A stretch of 64,000 bases of DNA, from positions 3,658,001 through 3,722,000 of the forward strand of contig NC_017075.1 in assembly GCF_000284255.1 (NCBI RefSeq), in the 5' to 3' direction. The translations under genes were made by a program, and so were the position numbers. Positions 36,398 to 45,618 of this stretch are shown here, in pieces. Position 1 is the first letter of the stretch. The number at the start of each line of letters is the position of its first letter. This DNA comes from Rubrivivax gelatinosus IL144. GTDB lineage: Bacteria; Pseudomonadota; Gammaproteobacteria; Burkholderiales; Burkholderiaceae_C. Under the pieces are notes generated by a model. That model had not been told where the DNA came from, ran no database searches, and saw only the letters and a list, made by a program, of their open reading frames with translations.

Positions 36398-38382
36398 AGC
36401 CCGCGGCCCGGATGACGCGCGAGGCGCGCGACACGCTGTTCCTGCTGGCCGTCATCGGCTGGACGCTGCTGCCGCACGCCGGCCACGTGCCCGTCTGGTG
36501 CAGCGGGCTGGCCGCCGCCATCCTGGGCTGGCGCGCCTGGCTGGCCGTCGGCAACCGGCCGCTGCCGGGGCGCTGGGTGCTGGTCGCGCTGCTGCTGGCC
36601 GCCGGCGGACTCACCTTCTGGAGCGAACGCACGCTGCTGGGCAAGGAGGCCGGCGTCACGCTGATCGTCGTGCTGATGACGCTGAAGACGCTGGAGCTGC
36701 GCGCGCGGCGCGACGCGCTCGTCGTCTTCTTCCTCGGCTTCTTCGTCGTGCTGACGAACTTCCTCTATTCGCAAAGCCTGCTGGTCGCGGCCTCGATGCT
36801 GCTGTCGGTCTGGGGGCTGCTGGCGGCGCTGGTGCTGGCGCACATGCCGGTGGGCCGGCCGCCGCTGGCCGCCGCCGGCACGCTGGCCGCACGCGCGGCG
36901 CTGCTGGGCGCGCCGGTGATGGTCGTGCTCTTCCTGCTGTTCCCGCGTTTCGGCCCGCTCTGGGGCGTGCCCGAAGACGCCGCCGGGCGCACCGGGCTGT
37001 CGGGCACGATGCGCCTGGGCGGCGTCGCCAGCGTCGCCAACGACGAAACCATCGCGCTGCGCGTGCGTTTCGACGGCGCGCCGCCGCCGCCCGAGGCGAT
37101 GTACTTCCGCGGCCCGGTGCTGGGCCGCTTCGACGGTGTCGACTGGACCCGTTTGCCCGACGTGCCGGCCGGCGCGCGCGTGCAGGTGCTGGGCACGCCG
37201 CGGCACTACGAGATGACGCTGGAGCCCAGCCGGCTGGCGATGCTGCCGCTGCTGGAGCTGACGCCGGCCACCGCCGGCCCGCAGCTCGACGGCTGGAGCC
37301 TGCGCCTGCGCCAGGACCTGCAGTGGCAGCTCGACCGCCCGCTGTCCGACCGCATCCGCCTGCAGGCCTCGGCCTGGACCGATTACCGCCACGGCCCGCG
37401 CCGCACGACGCCGGAACTCGACGACTGGCGCCGCCTGCCGCCGGGCTACAACCCGCGCACGCTGGCCTGGGCGCAGGCGCTGCAGGCGCGGCCCGAGCTC
37501 GCCGGCGCCGACGCACGCACGCTGGCCGCGGCGCTGCTGCGCCACGTCGCCGACGGCGGCTACGGCTACACGCTGGAGCCCGGCGCCTACGGCCGCGACG
37601 CAATCGACGAGTTCTGGCTGGACCGCAAGCTGGGCTTTTGCGAGCACTTCGCCGCCGCCTTCGTCGTCGCGATGCGCGCGATGGGCGTGCCGGCGCGCAT
37701 CGTCACCGGCTACCAGGGCACCGACCCGGCACCGGTGGACGGCTGGTGGATCGTGCGCCAGAGCAACGCCCACGCCTGGGCCGAATACTGGCAGCCGGGC
37801 GTGGGCTGGCAACGTGCCGATCCGACCGCCGCCGTCGCGCCCGAGCGTGTGCAGCGCGGCCGCAGCCTGCCGCCGACGCCGGGCCTCGTCGCCGGCACGA
37901 TCGGCGCGGTCAACCCGGCGCTCGCGGCGCGGCTGCGCGAAGCCTGGGAGACGATCAACAACCGCTGGAACCAGGCTGTGCTGAACTACTCGCGCCAGCG
38001 CCAGTTCGACCTGCTGCGTGCGCTAGGCGTCGAGTCGCCCGACTGGGAGGACCTGGCACGCGCGCTGATCGTGCTCGCGGCGCTGGCCTCGGCCACCGGG
38101 GCCGGCTGGGCGCTCTGGGACCGCCACCGGCAGGACCCCTGGCAGCGCCTGCAGGCGCGTGTGCAGCGCGCGCTGGCGGCACGCGGCGTCGAGGTCGGCC
38201 CGCAGCACGCACCGCGCGCGCGCGCCGAACGCGTGCGCGCCGCGCTGGGCGCGGCAGGCGAGCCGCTGGCCGTGGAACTGGAGGCGCTGGACCGGCTGCG
38301 CTACGGCGAGGGCCTGGAGCGGCCGGCACGGCGCTGGTGGCCGGGCTTCGCGAAGGCCCTGCGCCAGGTGGGCCGCCCATAA
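36394..38382 (+). CDS. tgpA: TgpA-like membrane transglutaminase
   Basis: 662 residues. N-terminal ~190 residues hold about six membrane helices (DUF3488-like), then a periplasmic transglutaminase core with Cys416 (LGFCEHFA), His460 (NAHAWAEYW) and Asp476 (RADPT), then a helix (~555-575) and a C-terminal cytoplasmic tail (DUF4129-like). The Pseudomonas TgpA of this kind is essential and acts in the periplasm, possibly on wall peptides or proteins. Coupled to DUF58 by ATGA overlap; 7 nt before mltB. Confidence 0.93.
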   Translation: MKPAARMTREARDTLFLLAVIGWTLLPHAGHVPVWCSGLAAAILGWRAWLAVGNRPLPGRWVLVALLLAAGGLTFWSERTLLGKEAGVTLIVVLMTLKTLELRARRDALVVFFLGFFVVLTNFLYSQSLLVAASMLLSVWGLLAALVLAHMPVGRPPLAAAGTLAARAALLGAPVMVVLFLLFPRFGPLWGVPEDAAGRTGLSGTMRLGGVASVANDETIALRVRFDGAPPPPEAMYFRGPVLGRFDGVDWTRLPDVPAGARVQVLGTPRHYEMTLEPSRLAMLPLLELTPATAGPQLDGWSLRLRQDLQWQLDRPLSDRIRLQASAWTDYRHGPRRTTPELDDWRRLPPGYNPRTLAWAQALQARPELAGADARTLAAALLRHVADGGYGYTLEPGAYGRDAIDEFWLDRKLGFCEHFAAAFVVAMRAMGVPARIVTGYQGTDPAPVDGWWIVRQSNAHAWAEYWQPGVGWQRADPTAAVAPERVQRGRSLPPTPGLVAGTIGAVNPALAARLREAWETINNRWNQAVLNYSRQRQFDLLRALGVESPDWEDLARALIVLAALASATGAGWALWDRHRQDPWQRLQARVQRALAARGVEVGPQHAPRARAERVRAALGAAGEPLAVELEALDRLRYGEGLERPARRWWPGFAKALRQVGRP

Positions 38383-38389
38383 TCGGCCG

Positions 38390-39553
38390 ATGCCCGCCCC
38401 GAAGTCCGCCCTCGCGAGCATCGCGCTGATCGTCCTGGCCCTGGCCGCACCGTCCGTGGTGCACGCCGCCGACAAGCCCGCCCGCAAAGCCACCGCCGCG
38501 AAACACGCCGCGGCGAAGAAGAAACCCAAGGCCAAGGCCGTGGCCGCCGCGCCGCTCTACGGCGAACGCGAGGACCTGCGCCGCTTCGCCGCCGAGGTCG
38601 CCGAGCGCCGCGGCCTGGACGCCGACTGGGTGGCCGCCCAGCTCGCCCAGGCGCGCCGGCTGGACAGCGTGCAGCGCCTGGTGATGCCGCCGCCGGCCGG
38701 CACGGCCAAGGACTGGGCGGCCTACCGCGCGCGTTTCGTCGAACCGCGGCGCATCGCAGCCGGACTGGCCTTCTGGCAGGACCACGAGGACGCGCTGGCG
38801 CGCGCCCAGGCGCGCTGGGGCGTGCCGCCGGAGATCGTCGTCGGCATCATCGGCGTCGAGACCTTCTACGGCCGCATCACCGGGCGCTATCGCATCGTCG
38901 ACGCGCTGGCGACGCTGGCCTTCGACTTCCCGACCGGCCGCAGCGACCGCAGCCCCTTCTTCCGCCGCGAGCTGGAGGAGTTCCTGGTCTGGAGCGAGCG
39001 CGAGGGCCGCGACCCGCAGGAGGTGCGCGGCTCCTTCGCCGGCGCCATCGGCCTGCCGCAGTTCATGCCCAGCAACCTGAACCGGCTGGCCGTCGACTTC
39101 GACGGCGACGGCCACGTCGACCTGGGCGGCAACGGCGTCGACGCGGTCGGCAGCGTCGCCAACTTCCTGTCGGCGCACGGCTGGCAGCCGGGGCAGGCGA
39201 CGACGCACGCAGTGGCGCCGCCGGTGGACACCGCGGCGCGCGCGCGGCTGCTGGCGCCGGACATCGAACCCAGCTTCACGCCGGCCGAGTTCGCCGCCGC
39301 CGGCGCCGAGCTCGACGCCGCCGGCCGTGCCGAGGCCGGCAAGCTGGCGCTGGTGGAGCTGCAGAACGGCGCCGCGGCGCCGAGCTACGTCGCCGGCACG
39401 GCCAACTTCCGCGTGCTGACGCGCTACAACGCCTCGGCCTATTACGCGATGGCGGTCATCACGCTCGGCGACGCGGTGGCGCAGGCGCGTGCCGCGACGC
39501 GCGCCGCGGCGGCCGCCGACCCGGCGGCCAGCAGCGCGTCGGCGCCGCGCTGA
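38390..39553 (+). CDS. mltB: MltB-type lytic murein transglycosylase
   Basis: 387 residues. Sec signal peptide (SALASIALIVLALAAPSVVHA) rather than a lipobox, so soluble and periplasmic; an Ala/Lys-rich linker (~27-52); then an SLT domain family 3 with catalytic Glu157 in IIGVETFYGRITG and FAGAIGLPQFMPSN. It cleaves peptidoglycan glycan strands to 1,6-anhydro ends. CATAAT ends exactly 6 nt before the ATG and there is no Shine-Dalgarno, so it may also have its own leaderless transcript. Stop 1 nt from the convergent alpha-E gene. Confidence 0.94.
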   Translation: MPAPKSALASIALIVLALAAPSVVHAADKPARKATAAKHAAAKKKPKAKAVAAAPLYGEREDLRRFAAEVAERRGLDADWVAAQLAQARRLDSVQRLVMPPPAGTAKDWAAYRARFVEPRRIAAGLAFWQDHEDALARAQARWGVPPEIVVGIIGVETFYGRITGRYRIVDALATLAFDFPTGRSDRSPFFRRELEEFLVWSEREGRDPQEVRGSFAGAIGLPQFMPSNLNRLAVDFDGDGHVDLGGNGVDAVGSVANFLSAHGWQPGQATTHAVAPPVDTAARARLLAPDIEPSFTPAEFAAAGAELDAAGRAEAGKLALVELQNGAAAPSYVAGTANFRVLTRYNASAYYAMAVITLGDAVAQARAATRAAAAADPAASSASAPR

Positions 39554-39554
39554 A

Positions 39555-40517
39555 TCAGGCCGCCACCGGCACCAGGAAGTCGCGCCCGATGCCGGCGCCG
39601 AGGTCGTTGACGCGGTCCAGGAACTGCGTCAGGTAGGCGTGCAGCCCGGTGGCCAGGATCTCGTCGATGCGGCCGTACTGCAGGTCGGCCTGCAGCCGCC
39701 CGGCGCGGCGCAGGGTCTCGGCGCTCTGCTGGTTGGCCACCGGCTTCAGGTTGGCGACGACCTCGTTCATGCAGGCGGCCAGCGAACGCGGCATGTCCGG
39801 CCGCAGGATCAGCAGCTCGGCGACGAGTTCCGGGCGGATCACGTTGCGGTAGACCTTGCGGTAGATCTCGAAGCCGGAGACCGAACGCAGGATCGCGCTC
39901 CAGTGATAGAAGTCGACCTCCTGGGTCTCCTTGACGTTGCCGTTGCCGAAGTACTCCGACGACAGCGCGTGGAACTTCACGTCGAGCAGCCGCGCGGTGT
40001 TGTCGGCGCGTTCGAGGAAGGTGCCGACCCGCAGGAAGTGCATCGCCTCGTCCTGCAGCATCGTGCCGACGGTGACGCCGCGCGACAGGTGCGAGCGGTA
40101 CTTGACCCACTCGAAGACCATGCCGGGGTCGCGCTCGAAACGGCCTTCCTTCAGCAGGCGGTTGAACTCCAGCCAGGTCTGGTTCTGCGTCTCCCAGACC
40201 TCGGTGGTCAGCGCGCCGCGCACCGCACGCGCGTTCTCGCGCGCCGCGCGCAGGCAGCACAGGATGCTCGACGGGTTGGTCTCGTCGCGCACCATGAAGT
40301 CCATGACGTTGCGCGGCGTCAGCTCGCTGTACTTGCGCTGGAAGCTCCAGCTCAGCTCGCTGATCGACAGCAGCCCCTGCCAGCCCTGCTCCGCCATGTC
40401 CGCCGACTGCGGCAGCAGCGAGGTCTGGTAGTTGACGTCCAGCATGCGGGCGGTGTTTTCGGCCCGCTCCATGTAACGGGCCATCCAGAACAGATGATCC
40501 GCAGTCCTAGACAGCAT
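39555..40517 (-). CDS. alpha-E domain protein (stand-alone)
   Basis: 320 residues, all-helical alpha-E family (COG2307). It opens MLSRTADHLFWMARYMERA and contains FLRVGTFLERADNTARLLDVK, RSVSGFEIYRKVYR and FLDRVNDLGAGIGRDF. Alpha-E proteins always travel with circularly permuted ATP-grasp and transglutaminase genes in a predicted amide-bond-forming system of unknown product. GGAGG lies 5 nt before the ATG. Last gene of the operon. Its first 18 codons are unusually T- or A-ended (TCT AGG ACT GCG GAT CAT) compared with the near-copy just upstream. Confidence 0.93.
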   Translation of the reverse strand: MLSRTADHLFWMARYMERAENTARMLDVNYQTSLLPQSADMAEQGWQGLLSISELSWSFQRKYSELTPRNVMDFMVRDETNPSSILCCLRAARENARAVRGALTTEVWETQNQTWLEFNRLLKEGRFERDPGMVFEWVKYRSHLSRGVTVGTMLQDEAMHFLRVGTFLERADNTARLLDVKFHALSSEYFGNGNVKETQEVDFYHWSAILRSVSGFEIYRKVYRNVIRPELVAELLILRPDMPRSLAACMNEVVANLKPVANQQSAETLRRAGRLQADLQYGRIDEILATGLHAYLTQFLDRVNDLGAGIGRDFLVPVAA

Positions 40518-40662
40518 GGTGGTCCTCCATCAGGCCGAAAACCCCGCCGCGCGCTGCCGCGCGCCGCGGTATTTTGGCTTCGCCGCAGGCGCTTCGCGCC
40601 TGAACGGCGCGCTCCATGTAGCGGGCCATCCAGAACAGGTGGTCGGCGGTTCTCGACAGCAT
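40507..40662 (-). pseudogene. duplicated start of the alpha-E gene (remnant or short ORF)
   Basis: ATG 40662, with a strong AGGAGG 8-13 nt upstream and 18 nt after the ATP-grasp stop, encodes MLSRTADHLFWMARYMERA, identical to residues 1-19 of the alpha-E protein. It then runs into an unrelated GC-rich linker with a hairpin (CAGGCGC-GAA-GCGCCTG) and stops at 40507, overlapping the real gene's start in another frame (51 residues in all). The shared 57 nt differ at eight positions, all synonymous. Best read as the remnant of a paralogue or tandem duplication; a translated leader is possible. Confidence 0.75.
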
Positions 40663-40680
40663 CGTGCTCCCTCCTGCGTG

Positions 40681-42117
<1,437 letters not shown>

Positions 42118-42135
42118 CGTCGGAATCGCTCCTCT

Positions 42136-43053
42136 TCAACCGGGGTTAGCAACAACCGGACCCACCACCCGTGTCGTGACGCCGACGGCCAGCGTGTGCT
42201 GTCCTCCGCCGCGGATCACGCCACGCAGCGGCGTCACGTCGCCGAAGTCGCGGCCGACGGCGACACGCACGTGGCCGCTGCCGGGCACCAGGTCGTTGGT
42301 CGGGTCCAGGTCCAGCCAGTCGCCGTCGACACCCGGCGTGTCGGGGCACCAGGCCTGGACCCAGGCGTGCGAGGCGTCGGCGCCGACCATCGCCGCGCCG
42401 TCCTCGGGGCCGCGCGTCAGCAGGTAGCCGCTGACATAACGCGCCGGCAGGCCGTGCATGCGCAAGGCGCCGGCCAGCAGGTGGGCGAAGTCCTGGCAGA
42501 CGCCGCGGCGCTGCGCGAAGGCCTGGGCCAGCGGCGTGTCGACCTCGGTGCTGCGGCTCTCGTACTCGAACTCGCGGTGCAGCCGGCGCATCAGTTCGAT
42601 CGCCAGCTCGGCGACCGGCCGGCCCGGCGCACACGAGGGCGCGGCCCAGGCGCGCAGCGGCTCCAGCCGCGGCACGTAGGGCGAAGGCAGCACGAACTCC
42701 ACCGCCGGCTCGAACGGCGCACGCGCGACGTAGCGCAGCCGCGCCGCCAACGCATCCCAGGCCGGCGAACGCGCCGCCTGCAGCGCGCCGAAACGCGCCG
42801 CGACCCGCACCCGGCTCGTCGCGCGCACGAGCAGCGCACGGTGCGGGCGCAGCAGCGTGAAGTGGCTCTGCCGGTTGCCGAAGGCGTCGCCGTCGTCGCG
42901 GCGCTGCTGCGGCCCGGGCTCGACCTCCAGCTCGTGCGCCAGCAGGCGCTGGCCGGCGTCGTCCAGCGGCCGCAGATGCGCCAGGTGGTGCGCCAGCGTC
43001 ACCGGCGCGGCGTAGTCGTAGCGTGTCTCGTGGACGACCTCGAGCTCGGTCAC
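42136..43053 (-). CDS. transglutaminase-like protein (cytoplasmic)
   Basis: 305 residues. N-terminal beta domain typical of bacterial transglutaminases (LEVVHETRYDYAAPVTLAHH) and the core triad Cys186 (RRGVCQDFAH), His229 (ASHAWVQAW) and Asp250 (DLDPTND). Likely a peptidase or amidotransferase acting on gamma-glutamyl or similar bonds. No signal peptide. The GTG start (43053) overlaps the stop of the fused ATP-grasp/alpha-E gene as GTGA. Confidence 0.93.
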   Translation of the reverse strand: MTELEVVHETRYDYAAPVTLAHHLAHLRPLDDAGQRLLAHELEVEPGPQQRRDDGDAFGNRQSHFTLLRPHRALLVRATSRVRVAARFGALQAARSPAWDALAARLRYVARAPFEPAVEFVLPSPYVPRLEPLRAWAAPSCAPGRPVAELAIELMRRLHREFEYESRSTEVDTPLAQAFAQRRGVCQDFAHLLAGALRMHGLPARYVSGYLLTRGPEDGAAMVGADASHAWVQAWCPDTPGVDGDWLDLDPTNDLVPGSGHVRVAVGRDFGDVTPLRGVIRGGGQHTLAVGVTTRVVGPVVANPG

Positions 43054-45596
43054 ACGCGTTGGTCCTGTCCGTGCGCCAGCGTGAAGAAACGCGTGCCGAC
43101 GTCGTCGGCCAGCGCCATCGCCGCCGCGCGCAGCGACACCGACAGCGCCAGCAGGCGCTCGACGATCGCCGCGTCGCTGGCGCCGCGCAGCGACTCCAGC
43201 GTCAGCCCGACACCGTCGGCCGGCAGCCGCGCCAGCAGCGTCTCGACGCCGGCATCGTCCAGCGGCAGCTTGCGCAGCTCGGTGCGCAGCCGGCGCAGCA
43301 CGCCGGCGTAGCCGCGCGGGTTGGAGTCGTCGAAGACCAGCAGGTCGGCCAGCGCCAGCAGGTCTTCGTGGCGCTGGTAGCGCGCGCGGAAGGTGATCGC
43401 GCTGTCGAACAGCTCCAGCAGCAGGTCGACGCCGGCGGCGCTGGCCAGCGCGCCGGCCTGCAGCAGCGCTTCCAGCCGCGAGGTCAGGCCGATCAGGCGC
43501 TCCAGCAGCCGGCCGACGGCCAGCAGCCGCCAGCCGTGATCGCGTGTCATGCGGTCGGTCTGCACGCCGGTCACCGCGGCCAGGCGCAGCGCCAGGCGGT
43601 CGAGCGCCGGCAGCACCTCGGGCAGCGGCGGCGGGCGCGTCGGGCCGCCGGTGAAGCTGGCCTGGAAGGCCTCGCGCATCGAGCGGATCAGCCCCCATTG
43701 TTCGGAGGACAGGCGCTCGCGCAGCGCCTGCGAAGCCTGCTCCAGCGCGCGCAGGTTGAAGGCCACGCTCCAGGCGCCTTCGGCGTCGCCCAGCGCGCCC
43801 AGCAGCGCACGCTCGAAACGCGAGGCCGACTGCTCCAGCGTCGGCACGCCCGGCGGCGTCAGGCCGCCGCTCACGGCCATCGCCGACAGCGCACGCTGCA
43901 CCGCGAGGTCGGCGTCGCTCTCGGCGTCGATCTGCAGCAGCGTCGCACGCGCCAGGCGCACCAGCTGCTCGGTGCGCTCGGTGTAGCGGCCGAGCCAGAA
44001 CAGGTTCTCGCCGGTGCGGCTGGACACCGGCCGGCGCCGCGCGGCGATGTCGTCGACCTCCAGCCGGCGCGGCAGCATCGAGAAGGTGTCGACCGGGCCG
44101 TCGGTCAGCACCCAGGTGTCCAGGCTGGAGCCGCCGCGCTGCATCGACACCGAGGCGTCCTCGCGGCGCGAGACACGCGTCATGCCGCCGGGCAGCACGT
44201 GCCAGCGGCCGCCGCCTTCGGCGATCGCGTAGACACGCACCATCGCCGGGCGCGGGTTCAGCGCGCCGCCGCCCCAGATCGGCGCACGCGAGAAACGCAG
44301 CCGGCCCTGGATCGTCCAGGCGTCGGGGTCTTCGTCGACACGCAGCTGGTGCGCCTCGTGCACCTGCGACGTGCGCCCGGCGCGCGGGAAGGTGCTGCGC
44401 ACGAACTTGCCGTCGAGCTTGTCGCGCACGTCGCGCCAGGCGGCGGCTTCGCCGCACCACCAGGTCGGCAGCGCCGGCATGCGCAGCGGCTCGCCGGTCA
44501 GGCGCTCGCAGATGCCGGGCAGGAAGCCCTGCACCGCCGGCGATTCGAGGAAGGCGCTGCCCAGCGCGTTGGCCATCACGACGCTGCCGGCGCGTGCGGC
44601 CTGCAGCAGCCCGGGCACGCCCAGCGTCGAGTCGGGGCGCAGTTCCAGCGGGTCGCACCAGTCGTCGTCCAGGCGGCGCAGCAGCGCGTGCACCGGCTCC
44701 AGGCCTTCGACGGTCTTCAGGAAGACCCGCTCGTCGCGCACCGTCAGGTCGCCGCCTTCGACCAGCGGCAGGCCAAGGTAGCGCGCGAGGTAGGCGTGTT
44801 CGTAATAGGTCTCGCTGTAAGGCCCCGGCGTCAGCAGCGCGACACGCGGCGTGGCGCCGCCGGCGACTTCGTGCGCCGCGGCCTCCACCGTGTCGAGCAG
44901 GCGCCGGTAGCTGGCCGCCAGATGCTGCACACGCAGCTCGCGGAAGGCGTCGGGGAACTGGCGCGAGACCAGCAGCCGGTTGTGCAGCACGTAGCCCAGG
45001 CCCGAAGGCCCTTGCGTGCGCTGGGCGACGACCCACCAGCGGCCGTCGGGGCCGCGCGCGAGGTCGAAGGCGACGATGTGCAGGCGCAGGCCGCCCGGCA
45101 CACGCGCGCCGATCATCGGCCGCAGGTAGCCCGGATGGCGCAGCGCCAGCGCCGGCGGCAGCAGGCCTTCGGCGAGCAGGCGGCGTGCGCCGTAGAGGTC
45201 GTCGAGCACACGCTCCAGAAGCGCCGCGCGCTGCGTCACGCCGGCCTCGATCTCGGCCCAGTCGGCGGGCTCGATCAACAGCGGCAGCAGCTCCAGCGAC
45301 CAGGGCCGCATCGGCGCGCCCTGGTCGTCGAAGACGTTGTGCGTGACGCCGTCCAGGCGGATCTGCTGCGCGATCTGCAGCAGGCGCCGGTCGAGGTCGG
45401 CGGCCAGGTCGGCGCCGGCGGGCTCGGGCATCCAGTCGGCGAACTGCCGCCAGGCCGGCCGCACGCTGCCGTCGCCGGCACGCAGTTCGTCCCAGACGCC
45501 GGGCTCGGCCGGCAGGGCACGCTCGACGAACAGGCCGAGCGCACCGCCGGCGGCGGCGTCGGGGTCGAATGGCAGCGTGCTCTGCGAGGCGTTCAC
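43050..45596 (-). CDS. fused circularly permuted ATP-grasp + alpha-E protein
   Basis: 848 residues: a permuted ATP-grasp half (~1-510; LLTPGPYSETYYEHAYLA, RRLDDDWCDPLELRPDSTLG) fused to an alpha-E half from ~525 (SSRTGENLFWLGRYTERTEQ to the end). It is a diverged, fused counterpart of the separate ATP-grasp and alpha-E genes of the same operon, so two versions of the same pair are made together. GTG start with AGGA upstream, 22 nt after the DUF2126 gene. The fusion shows that the two domains physically cooperate. Confidence 0.93.
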   Translation of the reverse strand: MNASQSTLPFDPDAAAGGALGLFVERALPAEPGVWDELRAGDGSVRPAWRQFADWMPEPAGADLAADLDRRLLQIAQQIRLDGVTHNVFDDQGAPMRPWSLELLPLLIEPADWAEIEAGVTQRAALLERVLDDLYGARRLLAEGLLPPALALRHPGYLRPMIGARVPGGLRLHIVAFDLARGPDGRWWVVAQRTQGPSGLGYVLHNRLLVSRQFPDAFRELRVQHLAASYRRLLDTVEAAAHEVAGGATPRVALLTPGPYSETYYEHAYLARYLGLPLVEGGDLTVRDERVFLKTVEGLEPVHALLRRLDDDWCDPLELRPDSTLGVPGLLQAARAGSVVMANALGSAFLESPAVQGFLPGICERLTGEPLRMPALPTWWCGEAAAWRDVRDKLDGKFVRSTFPRAGRTSQVHEAHQLRVDEDPDAWTIQGRLRFSRAPIWGGGALNPRPAMVRVYAIAEGGGRWHVLPGGMTRVSRREDASVSMQRGGSSLDTWVLTDGPVDTFSMLPRRLEVDDIAARRRPVSSRTGENLFWLGRYTERTEQLVRLARATLLQIDAESDADLAVQRALSAMAVSGGLTPPGVPTLEQSASRFERALLGALGDAEGAWSVAFNLRALEQASQALRERLSSEQWGLIRSMREAFQASFTGGPTRPPPLPEVLPALDRLALRLAAVTGVQTDRMTRDHGWRLLAVGRLLERLIGLTSRLEALLQAGALASAAGVDLLLELFDSAITFRARYQRHEDLLALADLLVFDDSNPRGYAGVLRRLRTELRKLPLDDAGVETLLARLPADGVGLTLESLRGASDAAIVERLLALSVSLRAAAMALADDVGTRFFTLAHGQDQRV

Positions 45597-45618
45597 CGGC
45601 GCGATCCTGCCACGGCGT

